This document shows positions 51,361 to 59,720 of a DNA stretch of 64,000 bases, one piece after another. The translations under genes and the position numbers were made by a program. Location: the NCBI GenBank assembly GCA_013816245.1, contig JACDEU010000002.1:1-64000 (forward strand), read 5' to 3'. The DNA is from Actinomycetota bacterium (lineage in GTDB: Bacteria; Actinomycetota; Thermoleophilia; Gaiellales; Gaiellaceae). Below the pieces are notes generated by a model, which ran no database searches, was not told the origin of the DNA, and was given only the letters and a program-made list of their open reading frames with translations. Each line of letters begins with the position of its first letter. Within the stretch, counting starts at the first letter, position 1.

Positions 51361-52136
51361 CGGCGGCGGCGTTCGCAGGCAGCCGGGGCCGCCTGCTCTT
51401 CGAGCGGAACCTCATGGTCTATCGCCGCGCGTGGCTGATCATCTTCTCCGGCGTCTTCGAGCCGCTCTTCTATCTCTTCTCGCTCGGGATCGGCCTGGGG
51501 CACTTCGTCGGGAAGGTGCCGGGGCCGGATGGGCGGCTCATCAACTATGCGAGTTTCGTCGCACCGGCGCTGCTCGCCTCCGCGGCAATGAACGGCGCAA
51601 TCTACGACGCGACGAACGTGTTCTGGAAGCTGAAATACATCAAGACGTACGACGCTGTGCTCTCGACGCCGATCGGGCCAGCGGACGTCGCGGTCGGCGA
51701 GACGGCGTGGGCGCTGTTCCGGGGGTTCCTCTACGCGGTCTCGTTCATGGCGGTTGCGGGAGCACTGGGCCTGATCGAATCCGTCTGGGGTCTGCTCGCG
51801 CTTCCGGGCGCCGTGCTGATCGGCTTCACGTTCGCAGGCATTGGCATCGCTGCGACGACGGCCATGCGCACCTGGCAGGACTTCGAGCTGATCTCGCTCG
51901 TCCAGCTGCCGATGTTCCTCTTCTCGGCGACCTTCTTCCCGATCTCGACGTATCCGGAAGCCGCGCAGTGGGTCGTCCGCTGCTCGCCGCTCTACCACGC
52001 GATCGAGCTCTTGCGCGCGCTCAATCTGGGAACCGTGGGATGGGCTCAGCTAGTGAACGTCGCGTATCTCGCGGCCCTCGGAAGCGGCGGCCTCTACGTC
52101 GCGCAGCGCCGCCTCGGCAAGCTCCTGCTCAAGTAG
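51357..52136 (+). CDS. ABC-2 type permease, subunit 2
   Basis: 259 residues from GTG 51357 (GTGA overlap). Six membrane helices; [21 protein letters not shown] and [21 protein letters not shown] match subunit 1 at the same places, so the two genes arose by duplication. With the ATPase they form an exporter for an unknown lipid, glycan or drug. A TACCCT hexamer for rpsO follows immediately. Confidence 0.9.
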   Translation: MTAAAFAGSRGRLLFERNLMVYRRAWLIIFSGVFEPLFYLFSLGIGLGHFVGKVPGPDGRLINYASFVAPALLASAAMNGAIYDATNVFWKLKYIKTYDAVLSTPIGPADVAVGETAWALFRGFLYAVSFMAVAGALGLIESVWGLLALPGAVLIGFTFAGIGIAATTAMRTWQDFELISLVQLPMFLFSATFFPISTYPEAAQWVVRCSPLYHAIELLRALNLGTVGWAQLVNVAYLAALGSGGLYVAQRRLGKLLLK

Positions 52137-52144
52137 ATCGTTGC

Positions 52145-52150
52145 TACCCT
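52145..52150 (+). promoter_or_regulatory. -10 element for rpsO
   Basis: TACCCT, about 73 bases before the rpsO ATG. The predicted leader holds a CCGCC-TGCTT-CCGGCGG-type hairpin and then a GGAGGTGAG ribosome site. Ribosomal protein S15 represses its own mRNA through leader folds in several phyla, so this leader may do the same. Confidence 0.4.
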
Positions 52151-52222
52151 GTCCGCCGACCGCAGCCGCGGCTTTCCGCCTGCTTCCGGCGGATTGCTGG
52201 GACTGACGACTACGGAGGTGAG

Positions 52223-52492
52223 ATGGGCCTTACGAAGGAAGTCAAGCAAGAGATCGTCCAGCAGCACGGGGCGAGCAAGGAAGACACGGGGTCGACGAAG
52301 GTGCAGATCGCACTGCTCACGAAGCGGATCAACGATCTGACCGAGCACCTGCGTGCACATCCAAAAGACCACTACTCCCGACGTGGGCTGCTCAAGCTCG
52401 TGGGCCGTCGCCGCCGTTTTCTCACCTATCTCCAGAAGCATGATCTGGAGGGATATCGGGCACTGATCAAGGAACTGGGGCTGCGCAGGTAG
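52223..52492 (+). CDS. rpsO: 30S ribosomal protein S15
   Basis: 89 residues, exactly the usual length. [50 protein letters not shown] contains the S15 signature for 16S helix 22 binding, and [16 protein letters not shown] the second half. A GGAGGTGAG site precedes ATG 52223. It is followed by pnp, the widespread rpsO-pnp pair. Confidence 0.96.
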   Translation: MGLTKEVKQEIVQQHGASKEDTGSTKVQIALLTKRINDLTEHLRAHPKDHYSRRGLLKLVGRRRRFLTYLQKHDLEGYRALIKELGLRR

Positions 52493-52509
52493 CCCTGATA
52501 AAAAGCACG

Positions 52510-52537
52510 CCCGAACCAGACTGAAGTCTGGCACGGG
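52510..52537 (+). promoter_or_regulatory. Hairpin between rpsO and pnp
   Basis: CCAGACT pairs with AGTCTGG around GA, with an outer CCCG/CGGG. There is no T-tract. It could be a partial terminator or an RNase processing site, as in the rpsO-pnp spacer of E. coli. Confidence 0.5.
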
Positions 52538-52591
52538 AAGACCAGGAAGGGTGGAGATTCGAGCGAGCGCCGATCCGACGCTGACTCGAGT

Positions 52592-52619
52592 CCCCACTCT
52601 CCCGTTAGAGCAGAGTGGA
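52592..52619 (+). promoter_or_regulatory. Hairpin next to the pnp ribosome site
   Basis: CCACTCT pairs with AGAGTGG (arms about 52592-52598 and 52611-52617). The second arm runs into the GGAGG that serves ATG 52629, so folding could limit pnp translation, a possible autoregulatory site. Confidence 0.4.
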
Positions 52620-52628
52620 GGACAACTG

Positions 52629-55103
52629 ATGGCAATTGCCACCGAACGCAGGGCCGACGTCAGTGTGACGATCGGCGGGCGCGAGATCACGTTCGAAACC
52701 GGGAAGTTGGCGAAGCAGGCGGATGGTTCTGTCGTCGTTCGCTCCGGTGACACGATGGTGCTCGCGACGGCCCAGGGGCGGATGGAACCGCGCGAAGGCG
52801 CGGATTTCTTCCCGCTCACCGTTGACGTCGAAGAGCGGATGTACGCGGCCGGGAAGATCCCCGGCGGCTTCTTCAAGCGTGAAGGACGGCCGACCGAACG
52901 AGCCATCCTCACCGCCCGCATGATCGACCGGCCGATCCGGCCGCTTTGGCCAAAGGGCTACAAGAACGAAACGCAGGTGATCTGTACGGTGTTGAGCGCC
53001 GACCTGGTTACCGCGCACGACATCCTCTGCATCAACGGCGCGTCTGCGGCGCTGATGCTCTCGCCGATGCCGTTCCTCGGCCCCGTCGGGGCAGTCCGGA
53101 TTGCGATCATCGACGACGAGCTCGTCGTCAACCCGACGCTCCCCGAGGTCGATGAGCACAAGGAGCTCGACCTGATCGTCGTCGGTACGCCCGACGCGCT
53201 CACGATGGTCGAAGCCGGCGCGAACCAGGTCTCGGAGGAGAAGCTCCTCGAGGCCCTCGATCTCGCGCACGACGAGATCAGGAAGATCTGTGAGGTGCAG
53301 GTGGACCTTCAGCGCCAGGCGGGCAAGGCGAAGTGGCTCGACGACGGCGTGACGGAGGAGGTCGAGCAGGAGTTCGGCGACAAGATCCGCGAGCGGATCA
53401 GCGCCGAGGGCCTGCGCGCTGCCGACGCCGTCATCGAGGAGGCGCTCGGCGAGCTGAGCATGGACTCGACCGAGGAGGACGTCCTGCGGCAGGTGCAGCG
53501 CAAGATGAGCCTGGCTGCACTGCTCGAGCGGACAAGGCTCGAGCTCGTCCTACAGCCGGTGCGTGAACAGTTCGAGACCGATCTGCGCGCGCTCACCGAC
53601 GCGGAGCAGGACTCGAAGGAGCTCAAGTCCGCAAAGCGTCAGCTTCTGTTCGACCGCATCATCGAGACGGTTAAGCTGCCGTTCCCGGTGGGCCCGTCGG
53701 TCGGCGACGGCGAAGCGGTCACGGCGAAGGACTCGATTACGAAGAGCTACGTCAAGAAGGCCGCCGAGGCGGTCTACAAGGAGCTCGTTCGCCGGAAGAT
53801 CGCGGTCGACAAGCACCGCCCGGACGGCCGAAGCCCCGAAGAGATCCGGCCGATCGAGTGCGAGGTGGGAGTCTCACCGCGCGTGCACGGCTCGGGCCTC
53901 TTCACCCGTGGGCAGACGCAGATCATGTCGCTGCTGACTCTCGGCACCGCGAAGGAAGGCCAGCGGATCGACGACCTCTCGCTCGAGAGCGACCGCCGCT
54001 TCATGCACCACTACAACTTCCCGCCCTACTCGGTCGGGGAGACGGGCTTCATGCGCGGGCCGAAGCGCCGTGACATCGGTCACGGTGCGCTCGCGCAGCG
54101 TTCGCTCGAGCCGGTGATCCCGGCCACGGAGGACTTCCCGTACACGATCCGGATCGTGTCCGAGACGCTCGAGTCGAACGGCTCGTCGTCGATGGGCTCG
54201 GTCTGCGGCTCGACGCTCGCGCTCATGGACGCAGGTGTGCCGATCAAGGCACCGGTGTCCGGCATCGCGATGGGCCTCGTCAAGGAGGGCGACGACTACG
54301 TCATCCTTACCGACATCCAGGGCGCCGAGGACCATCTCGGCGACATGGACTTCAAGGTCGCCGGGACCCGCGAAGGAATCACCGGCCTGCAGATGGACAT
54401 CAAGATCACCGGCGTGACGCGGGAGATCATGCAGGCCGCGCTCGAGCAGGCCAAGCGGGCGCGCGAGATCATCCTCGACAAGATGCTCGAGGCGATCCCG
54501 GAGGTGCGGACCGAGCTGAACGAGAACGCACCGCGCATCTCGACCGTGAAGATCGACCCGGAGAAGATCGGCATGGTGATCGGCAAGGGCGGCGAGACCA
54601 TCCGCGGGCTCGAGGCCGACCACGAGGTGCAGATCGACATCGAGGAAGACGGCACGATCCTGATCTACGCGACCGACGGCCAGAAGGCGGCCTCGGCGAT
54701 CGCGGCGGTCGAAGCCCTGACGAAGGAGCCCGAGGTCGGAGACGAGTTTCGCAATGCGAAGGTCGTCAAGACGACGCAGTTCGGCGCATTCGTCGAGCTC
54801 AAGAAGGGCACCGACGGCTTGCTCCACGTCTCGAACGTGGGCCCGGGCCGGGTCGGCCACATCGAGGACGTCATCAATCGCGGCGACATCCTCGACGTGC
54901 TCGTGCAGGAGGTCGACAAGGCACGCGGCCGGATCGGTCTCAAGCTGATCCAGAAGCACGAGAACGGCAACACGGTCACTCCCGAAGAGCTGATCGAGCG
55001 GGCGAAGGACGCTCCGCCGCGTGAGCCGAGTGAGGACCGTCCGCCGCGCGGTGGCGATCGCGGGGGCCGCGGCGGTGGCGGCCGCGACCGCGAGCGCCGC
55101 TAG
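52629..55103 (+). CDS. pnp: Polyribonucleotide nucleotidyltransferase (PNPase)
   Basis: 824 residues, with two RNase PH domains (first about 10-225, second about 330-560; FMHHYNFPPYSVGE and SSSMGSVCGSTLALMDAG), a helical linker, KH domain (KIGMVIGKGGETIRGLE) and S1 domain (FGAFVELKKGTDGLLHVSNV). The C-terminal tail is Arg/Gly/Asp-rich (PPRGGDRGGRGGGG). It degrades RNA 3' to 5' by phosphorolysis. ATG 52629 follows GGAGG; the earlier in-frame start is in the rpsO spacer and unlikely. Confidence 0.96.
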   Translation: MAIATERRADVSVTIGGREITFETGKLAKQADGSVVVRSGDTMVLATAQGRMEPREGADFFPLTVDVEERMYAAGKIPGGFFKREGRPTERAILTARMIDRPIRPLWPKGYKNETQVICTVLSADLVTAHDILCINGASAALMLSPMPFLGPVGAVRIAIIDDELVVNPTLPEVDEHKELDLIVVGTPDALTMVEAGANQVSEEKLLEALDLAHDEIRKICEVQVDLQRQAGKAKWLDDGVTEEVEQEFGDKIRERISAEGLRAADAVIEEALGELSMDSTEEDVLRQVQRKMSLAALLERTRLELVLQPVREQFETDLRALTDAEQDSKELKSAKRQLLFDRIIETVKLPFPVGPSVGDGEAVTAKDSITKSYVKKAAEAVYKELVRRKIAVDKHRPDGRSPEEIRPIECEVGVSPRVHGSGLFTRGQTQIMSLLTLGTAKEGQRIDDLSLESDRRFMHHYNFPPYSVGETGFMRGPKRRDIGHGALAQRSLEPVIPATEDFPYTIRIVSETLESNGSSSMGSVCGSTLALMDAGVPIKAPVSGIAMGLVKEGDDYVILTDIQGAEDHLGDMDFKVAGTREGITGLQMDIKITGVTREIMQAALEQAKRAREIILDKMLEAIPEVRTELNENAPRISTVKIDPEKIGMVIGKGGETIRGLEADHEVQIDIEEDGTILIYATDGQKAASAIAAVEALTKEPEVGDEFRNAKVVKTTQFGAFVELKKGTDGLLHVSNVGPGRVGHIEDVINRGDILDVLVQEVDKARGRIGLKLIQKHENGNTVTPEELIERAKDAPPREPSEDRPPRGGDRGGRGGGGRDRERR

Positions 55104-55127
55104 GCTCGCGCCGACAAGCAGACGAAG

Positions 55128-55158
55128 CGAGGGCGGCCGAAAGGTCGCCCTCGTCGTT
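55128..55158 (+). terminator. pnp terminator
   Basis: CGAGGGCGGCC pairs with GGTCGCCCTCG around a GAAA tetraloop (one G-T pair), 24 bases past the stop and followed by TCGTTT. Confidence 0.75.
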
Positions 55159-55227
55159 TCGGCCTGAAGTCGGCGCAAACGCGCGCGCCCTACGGCGGTA
55201 TCGTCGACCGCGAGGGTGGCGGGTGTT

Positions 55228-55252
55228 CACCCCACCCTGAAGGGTGGGGGTG
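55228..55252 (+). terminator. Second hairpin after pnp
   Basis: CACCCCACCC pairs with GGGTGGGG(G)TG around TGAA. There is no T-tract. The CCCCACCC/GGGTGGGG arms recur in the palindrome at 37777-37792. Confidence 0.5.
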
Positions 55253-55285
55253 CGCGGTGCGCGGTGGGCACTCGGCCTGGCGGCC

Positions 55286-55291
55286 TAGGAT
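55286..55291 (+). promoter_or_regulatory. -10 element for the first VOC gene
   Basis: TAGGAT followed by six bases and ATG 55298. Confidence 0.5.
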
Positions 55292-55297
55292 TGACTC

Positions 55298-56050
55298 ATG
55301 CTTCGGTTGCAGCACGTCACCTTCTCCTGCGAAGACCCGGCGCGAGTTGCGGAGTTCTGGGCGGCGCTTCTCGGCTACGAGCGAGCTCCGGCCGGCGCGA
55401 GCTGGATCGCCACCGATCCGCACGAGGAAGACGTGCGGCTCCTCTTCAACAAGATGGCCAAGTCCGAGACCATCGACGTGCCGATCCACCTCGACATCAA
55501 CGTGCCGGACCGCGAGGCCGAGCTCGCGCGGGTCCTCCAGCTCGGCGGCAGCCTCGTCGAGACGAAGTCGTACGAGATCGGTGAGCTTTCCGACACCACT
55601 ACGATCATGCGCGACCCCGAGGGGAACGGTTTCTGCCTGGAGGGCCTGCCAAACACGAAGCGCGCGCACATCTGGAACATCACCTTCGCGTGCGCCGAGC
55701 CTCGCCCGCTGGGGCGCTTCTGGGCCTTCGCGCTCGACTGGCCCGGCGAGGACATCGACGAATCGATCCTCCAGAAATTCCGAGACGCGGGAGTGGGTGA
55801 GCCGGAACTCAGCGGCTTCCACCTGGTGAAGGCGCCGAACGGTGGCCGGCCTCGCTTCTACTTCCACCGGCGCGAGAAGTCGAGGCCCGAGTCGTACCCG
55901 ATTCATCTCGACTTCGCCGCAGATGATCGCGAGGCGGAGATCGAACGGCTCGTGCAGGCGGGCGCGTCGGTTGTCGAGACGAAGCAAGGGACGAACCTAA
56001 CGTTCACAGTCCTCCGCGATCCCGAAGGAAATCCCTTCTGCGTCGGCTAG
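55298..56050 (+). CDS. Two-domain VOC (glyoxalase-like) protein, copy 1
   Basis: 250 residues with two vicinal-oxygen-chelate domains (about 1-115 and 125-250). Each runs from FSC/ACxxPxxLGRFW to the end motif RDPEGNxFC (TIMRDPEGNGFCLEG and VLRDPEGNPFCVG). IHLDINVPDREAE in the first and IHLDFAADDREAE in the second are the usual inner strands. It is related to the glyoxalase-like group of actinobacterial proteins; metal ligands and substrate are uncertain. The next gene is a close paralogue, so this is a tandem duplication. Confidence 0.85.
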   Translation: MLRLQHVTFSCEDPARVAEFWAALLGYERAPAGASWIATDPHEEDVRLLFNKMAKSETIDVPIHLDINVPDREAELARVLQLGGSLVETKSYEIGELSDTTTIMRDPEGNGFCLEGLPNTKRAHIWNITFACAEPRPLGRFWAFALDWPGEDIDESILQKFRDAGVGEPELSGFHLVKAPNGGRPRFYFHRREKSRPESYPIHLDFAADDREAEIERLVQAGASVVETKQGTNLTFTVLRDPEGNPFCVG

Positions 56051-56067
56051 CCGGCACGGCTCGAGAC

Positions 56068-56823
56068 ATGCTGCAGCTACTCAACATCACGTTCTCATGC
56101 AGCGATCCCGGCCGTCTCGCCGAGTTCTGGGGGACGCTACTCGACTACGAGCGCGCTCCCGCAGGTGACAGCTGGATCGCGACAGACCCGCGCGGGGAGG
56201 GGACGCGCCTTCTCTTCAACCGAATGGAGAAGTCCGAGACGATCGAGGTGCCGATCCACCTCGACGTCAACGTTCCGGACCGAGAAGCGGAGCTCCAGCG
56301 GATCCTCAAGCTCGGCGGTCAGCTCGTCGAGACAACCTCGCACAGCATCGGCGAGCTCGCCGAGACCTGGACCGTGATGCGGGACCCGGAACGAAACGGC
56401 TTCTGCATCCAGTCCCCGCCGAATACGCCGCCGCACCGCTATATCGGCAACGTCACGTTCTCCTGCGCGGAACCGCCCCAGCTCGGGGCGTTCTGGGCGA
56501 AGGCGCTCGGCTGGCCCGAGGAGGAGATCGACGAAAACTTCTCGCAGCAGCTCCGCAAAGCCGGCGTCGACGAACGGGAGCTCAGCGCCCTCTACGCCAT
56601 CAGACCCCCGAACGAGGGTAGACCCCGGTTCCTCTTTCAGCGGCGCGAGAAGTCGCGGCCCGCCAGTTACCCGATTCACCTCGACTTCCGCACCGAGGAT
56701 CGAGAGGCAGAGATCGAGCGCCTCGAGTGTGCCGGGGCGTCAGTCGTCGAGACGAAGAAGGGCGTGAACGTCACTTTCACGGTTCTGCGGGATCCCGATG
56801 GGAACCCGTTCTGCGTCAGGTAG
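56068..56823 (+). CDS. Two-domain VOC (glyoxalase-like) protein, copy 2
   Basis: 251 residues, colinear with copy 1 from MLQLLNITFSCSDPGRLAEFW to VLRDPDGNPFCVR, with roughly 60-65% identity by eye. The conserved blocks WIATDPRGEGTRLLFN and HLDVNVPDREAELQRIL match copy 1. The gap to copy 1 is 17 bases and holds no promoter I can see, so they are probably co-transcribed. The two may use different substrates. Confidence 0.85.
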   Translation: MLQLLNITFSCSDPGRLAEFWGTLLDYERAPAGDSWIATDPRGEGTRLLFNRMEKSETIEVPIHLDVNVPDREAELQRILKLGGQLVETTSHSIGELAETWTVMRDPERNGFCIQSPPNTPPHRYIGNVTFSCAEPPQLGAFWAKALGWPEEEIDENFSQQLRKAGVDERELSALYAIRPPNEGRPRFLFQRREKSRPASYPIHLDFRTEDREAEIERLECAGASVVETKKGVNVTFTVLRDPDGNPFCVR

Positions 56824-56876
56824 AAGTCGAATAGCCCGTAGGGGAGCCGGACCATGCGGCCGTCGCGCCCGGCCGG

Positions 56877-56882
56877 GATAAT
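56877..56882 (+). promoter_or_regulatory. -10 element for the M16 protease gene
   Basis: GATAAT followed by six bases and GTG 56889. Confidence 0.5.
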
Positions 56883-56888
56883 GCCGGG

Positions 56889-58178
56889 GTGCAGAAATAC
56901 GTTCTCTCCGAGCTCGACTCGGGCGAGCGAGTCATCTCGGAACGGATCCCGAATGTCCGCTCGGTCGCCCTCGGTTTCTGGATCGGCGCCGGCTCGCGTG
57001 ACGAGACGGACGCCAAGGCCGGCGCGTCGCATTTCATCGAGCATCTTCTGTTCAAGGGATCACGCGCCTACACCGCGCAGCAGATTGCGGAGATCTTCGA
57101 CGGTCTCGGCGGAGAGCTCAACGCGGCCACCTCGAGGGAGCACACGATGGTCTACGCACGCGTGCCCGATGGACACGTGCAAACCGCGCTCAACGTCATG
57201 ACCGACATGGCGTTCGCCCCGAGCTTCACCGACCTCGACTCGGAACGGGCCGTGGTGCTCGAGGAGATCGCGATGTACGAAGACACGCCGCAAGAGCTCG
57301 TGCACGATCTCTTCTCGGAGGCCGTCTTCGGCCGCCATGCGCTCGGGCGCCCGGTGATCGGCACCGCAGACGTGATCTCCTCGGTGACGAAACGAGTGCT
57401 CTCCACCTATCACCGCCAGATGTACGCGGGCGGCAACGTCGTCATCGCGGCAGCCGGAAACGTCGAGCACAACAAGTTCCTGCGCATGCTCCAGCGCGCG
57501 CAAAGCCAGCAGCGCCCGCCGGCGGGTGGGCCGCGCATCCGACGGCCGCTCGTCAAGGCGCCGCCGCCCGGCTTCCGGTTCGCCAAGAAGGACACGGAGC
57601 AGTACCACGTCTGCCTCGGCGCACCCGGCATCGCGCGCTCCGACCCTCGTCGTTTCGCCGCGTCGATCCTCGATGCCATCCTCGGCGGTTCCGCGTCGTC
57701 TCGACTCTTCCAGGAGATCCGCGAGAAACGCGGCATGGCCTACTCCGTCTATTCATTCGCCTCGCAGTACACCGACACGGGCCTGGTCGGCATCTACGCC
57801 GGCACGCGGGCCGAGAACCTCGGGCCTTGCGTGGACATCGCGGCCGAGCAGTTGGCCGACATCGCCGCCGGCAACCTCCGGCCCGAGGAGATCTCGCGCG
57901 CCAAGGAGAACCTGAAGGGACGGATCATGCTCTCGATGGAGTCCACCTCGAACCGGATGAGCAGGCTCGGGAAATCGCTCATCACCGACACCGAACTGCT
58001 CTCCTTCGAGCGCATCATCGCGGAGCTCGAGGCGGTCGAGGCAGACGAGGTGGCAGATCTCGCAGGGCTTCTGTTCACACCCGAGAAACTGTCGATCTCG
58101 GGTATCGGCCCCAGCGAGCGCGTCTTTCGTAGCGCGGCGCGCCGCATCAATCCCGCCGTGCTCGCGCGCGCCGCGTGA
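56889..58178 (+). CDS. M16-family zinc protease (processing-peptidase type)
   Basis: 429 residues. The inverted zinc motif HFIEH is at 48-52 (ASHFIEHLLFKGS) and the distal Glu in VLEEIAMYEDTPQELVHDLF at about residue 125. The second, inactive-half-like domain has PGIARSDPRRFAASILDAILGGSASSRLFQEIREKRGMAYSVYS. Such proteins act on short peptides and lie next to dapA/dapB-pnp in many Gram-positives. GTG start six bases after GATAAT. Confidence 0.93.
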   Translation: MQKYVLSELDSGERVISERIPNVRSVALGFWIGAGSRDETDAKAGASHFIEHLLFKGSRAYTAQQIAEIFDGLGGELNAATSREHTMVYARVPDGHVQTALNVMTDMAFAPSFTDLDSERAVVLEEIAMYEDTPQELVHDLFSEAVFGRHALGRPVIGTADVISSVTKRVLSTYHRQMYAGGNVVIAAAGNVEHNKFLRMLQRAQSQQRPPAGGPRIRRPLVKAPPPGFRFAKKDTEQYHVCLGAPGIARSDPRRFAASILDAILGGSASSRLFQEIREKRGMAYSVYSFASQYTDTGLVGIYAGTRAENLGPCVDIAAEQLADIAAGNLRPEEISRAKENLKGRIMLSMESTSNRMSRLGKSLITDTELLSFERIIAELEAVEADEVADLAGLLFTPEKLSISGIGPSERVFRSAARRINPAVLARAA

Positions 58179-58189
58179 ATATCCGAAAA

Positions 58190-58240
58190 ATGCTGCACAT
58201 CTTCCGCGGGCCGGATTACTACCATCGCTTCGCTCGGTAG
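58190..58240 (+). CDS. Possible 16-codon leader ORF abutting dapB
   Basis: ATG 58190 opens MLHIFRGPDYYHRFAR, and its TAG is followed directly by the dapB ATG at 58241. The position suggests coupled re-initiation, but there is no lysine bias and no Shine-Dalgarno sequence, so chance is likely. Confidence 0.2.
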   Translation: MLHIFRGPDYYHRFAR

Positions 58241-58846
58241 ATGAGGATCACCCTCTACGGGCGTGGCGGCAAAGTCGGGCAGGTACTGGCCCCGGCCCTG
58301 GAACAGGCAGGCCACGAGCTCGTCTCACTCGACGCCGCCGAGGCCATGATCGACTTCACCGCCCCCGACGCGGTCGAGGCGAACGTGGACGCGGCGCTCG
58401 AACGTGGAGTCCCCTCCGTGATCGGCACGACGAGCTTCGACGAGGTGAAGGTCGATGCGCTCGCGTGCGAGCGGGGAGTGGCCTGCTTCCACGCGCCGAA
58501 CTTCGCGCTCGGCGCGGTGCTGATGATGCGCTTCGCACAGGAAGCGGCACGGCACATGCCGCGCGCCGAGATCGTCGAGCTGCACAACGAGGCAAAAAAG
58601 GACGCACCTTCCGGGACGGCGAAAGCCACGGCGCGCCTCATCGGTCGAGACCCCGCAATCCATTCGGTTCGCCTGCCGGGTCTCGTTGCCCACCAGGAGG
58701 TGCTGTTCGGCGGCGACGGCCAGCTCCTGACGATCCGGCACGACACGTTCTCGCGAGACGCGTTCGTTCCGGGCGTCCTACTGGCCCTCGCGCGGCTCGA
58801 GACGCTGCCGCCGGGTCTGACCGTTGGATTGGACGCGCTGCTCTGA
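58241..58846 (+). CDS. dapB: 4-hydroxy-tetrahydrodipicolinate reductase, unusually short
   Basis: 201 residues against the usual 245-270. ITLYGRGGKVGQVLAPAL is the nucleotide-binding turn; about 40-45 residues normally between the first strand-helix unit and IDFTAPDAVEAN are missing. The catalytic segment reads ELHNEAKKDAPSGTA (usual E-x-HH-x3-K-x-DAPSGTA), with the first His and the Lys present and the second His replaced by Asn. The C-terminal HDTFSRDAFVPGVLLA is normal. It makes tetrahydrodipicolinate for lysine and diaminopimelate. Its stop overlaps the probable CTG of the GNAT gene. Confidence 0.85.
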   Translation: MRITLYGRGGKVGQVLAPALEQAGHELVSLDAAEAMIDFTAPDAVEANVDAALERGVPSVIGTTSFDEVKVDALACERGVACFHAPNFALGAVLMMRFAQEAARHMPRAEIVELHNEAKKDAPSGTAKATARLIGRDPAIHSVRLPGLVAHQEVLFGGDGQLLTIRHDTFSRDAFVPGVLLALARLETLPPGLTVGLDALL

Positions 58847-59295
58847 CCATCTCCCGTGCGACGGTCGCGGACCTGCCGAAACTCCTGCCGCTCGTCCGCG
58901 CATACTGCGACTTCTACGACGTCTCGCCGAGCGACGACGACCTGCTCGAGCTCTCGCGGGCTCTCATCGCAGATCCAAACCGTGAAGGGATCCAGCTGAT
59001 CGCCCGTGACGACGCGAACTCGGCGGTCGGGTTCGCGACGGTCTACTGGAGCTGGGACACCCTCAGCGCCGCACGCGTCGGGAACATGCACGACCTCTTC
59101 GTCGCCCCTGACGCGCGCGGAACGGGTCTTGCGGACAGGCTCATCGCCGCGTGCCTCGACGAGTGCCGGCAGCACGGTGCAGCGAAGCTCGGGTGGCAGA
59201 CCGCACACGACAACGCACGCGCACAGCGTGTCTACGACCGCGTCGGCGCTCAGCGCGAAGAATGGGTCGACTACTGGCTCAGCGTGCGACCGTAA
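58843..59295 (+). CDS. GNAT-family N-acetyltransferase, probable CTG start
   Basis: 150 residues if started at CTG 58843, which overlaps the dapB TGA (CTGA). ISRATVADLPKLLPLVRAYC is the expected first strand and helix of a GNAT, and no ATG/GTG/TTG in frame lies between it and the dapB region. MHDLFVAPDARGTGLADRLIAAC is motif A for acetyl-CoA and WQTAHDNARAQRVYDRVGAQ motif B. The substrate is unknown. Its 3' end overlaps that of the convergent GNAT by 25 bases. Confidence 0.8.
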   Translation: MTISRATVADLPKLLPLVRAYCDFYDVSPSDDDLLELSRALIADPNREGIQLIARDDANSAVGFATVYWSWDTLSAARVGNMHDLFVAPDARGTGLADRLIAACLDECRQHGAAKLGWQTAHDNARAQRVYDRVGAQREEWVDYWLSVRP

Positions 59296-59702
59296 CGCCG
59301 ACCGGTTCGTTCGAGCCCGACGCTCTCGTAGAAGGCATGCGCGTCGTTCCGGCGCTCCGCCGTCGTCACGAAGAAGACAGCGCAACCTCTCGCCGTCGCC
59401 TCCGTCTCGAGCGTTTCGACGAGCTGCCGCCCGATGCCCTGGCCGCGGTGCGACTCCAAGACGACGAGTGCACCGAGCCTGCCGGCCGGGCGTTCGTGCT
59501 CGATCGTCGGGGAGACGTGCAGGTGCGCGAGACCCACCACCTCACGGTCGACTTCGGCGACGACGACCCGGTCGCCGACGATGACGAGTCGCTCCAGGCG
59601 TGACGCGACCGCCGCCTCCGAAGCCGGATAGCCGAGCTCCCCCAGCAGCTCCGCGATCGCCGTCGCGTCGGACGCCCGCGCGTCTCTGATCGTCGAAGGC
59701 AC
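59271..59702 (-). CDS. GNAT-family N-acetyltransferase
   Basis: 143 residues. TIRDARASDATAIAELLGELG starts the fold and LGALVVLESHRGQGIGRQLVETL is the Q/R-x-x-G-x-G/A acetyl-CoA motif; NDAHAFYESVGLERTGRRY ends it. The acceptor is unknown. The GTG start lies six bases after a minus-strand TAGTCT that overlaps the dapA -10 on the other strand. Confidence 0.85.
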   Translation of the reverse strand: MPSTIRDARASDATAIAELLGELGYPASEAAVASRLERLVIVGDRVVVAEVDREVVGLAHLHVSPTIEHERPAGRLGALVVLESHRGQGIGRQLVETLETEATARGCAVFFVTTAERRNDAHAFYESVGLERTGRRYGRTLSQ

Positions 59703-59707
59703 GTGAG

Positions 59708-59714
59708 TAGACTA
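59708..59714. promoter_or_regulatory. Overlapping divergent -10 elements of dapA and the GNAT gene
   Basis: TAGACTA reads as TAGACT on the plus strand (59708-59713, seven bases before dapA GTG 59721) and TAGTCT on the minus strand (59714-59709, six bases before GTG 59702). The hexamers share five base pairs, so the two polymerase complexes should exclude each other. Confidence 0.6.
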
Positions 59715-59720
59715 GTGGCC

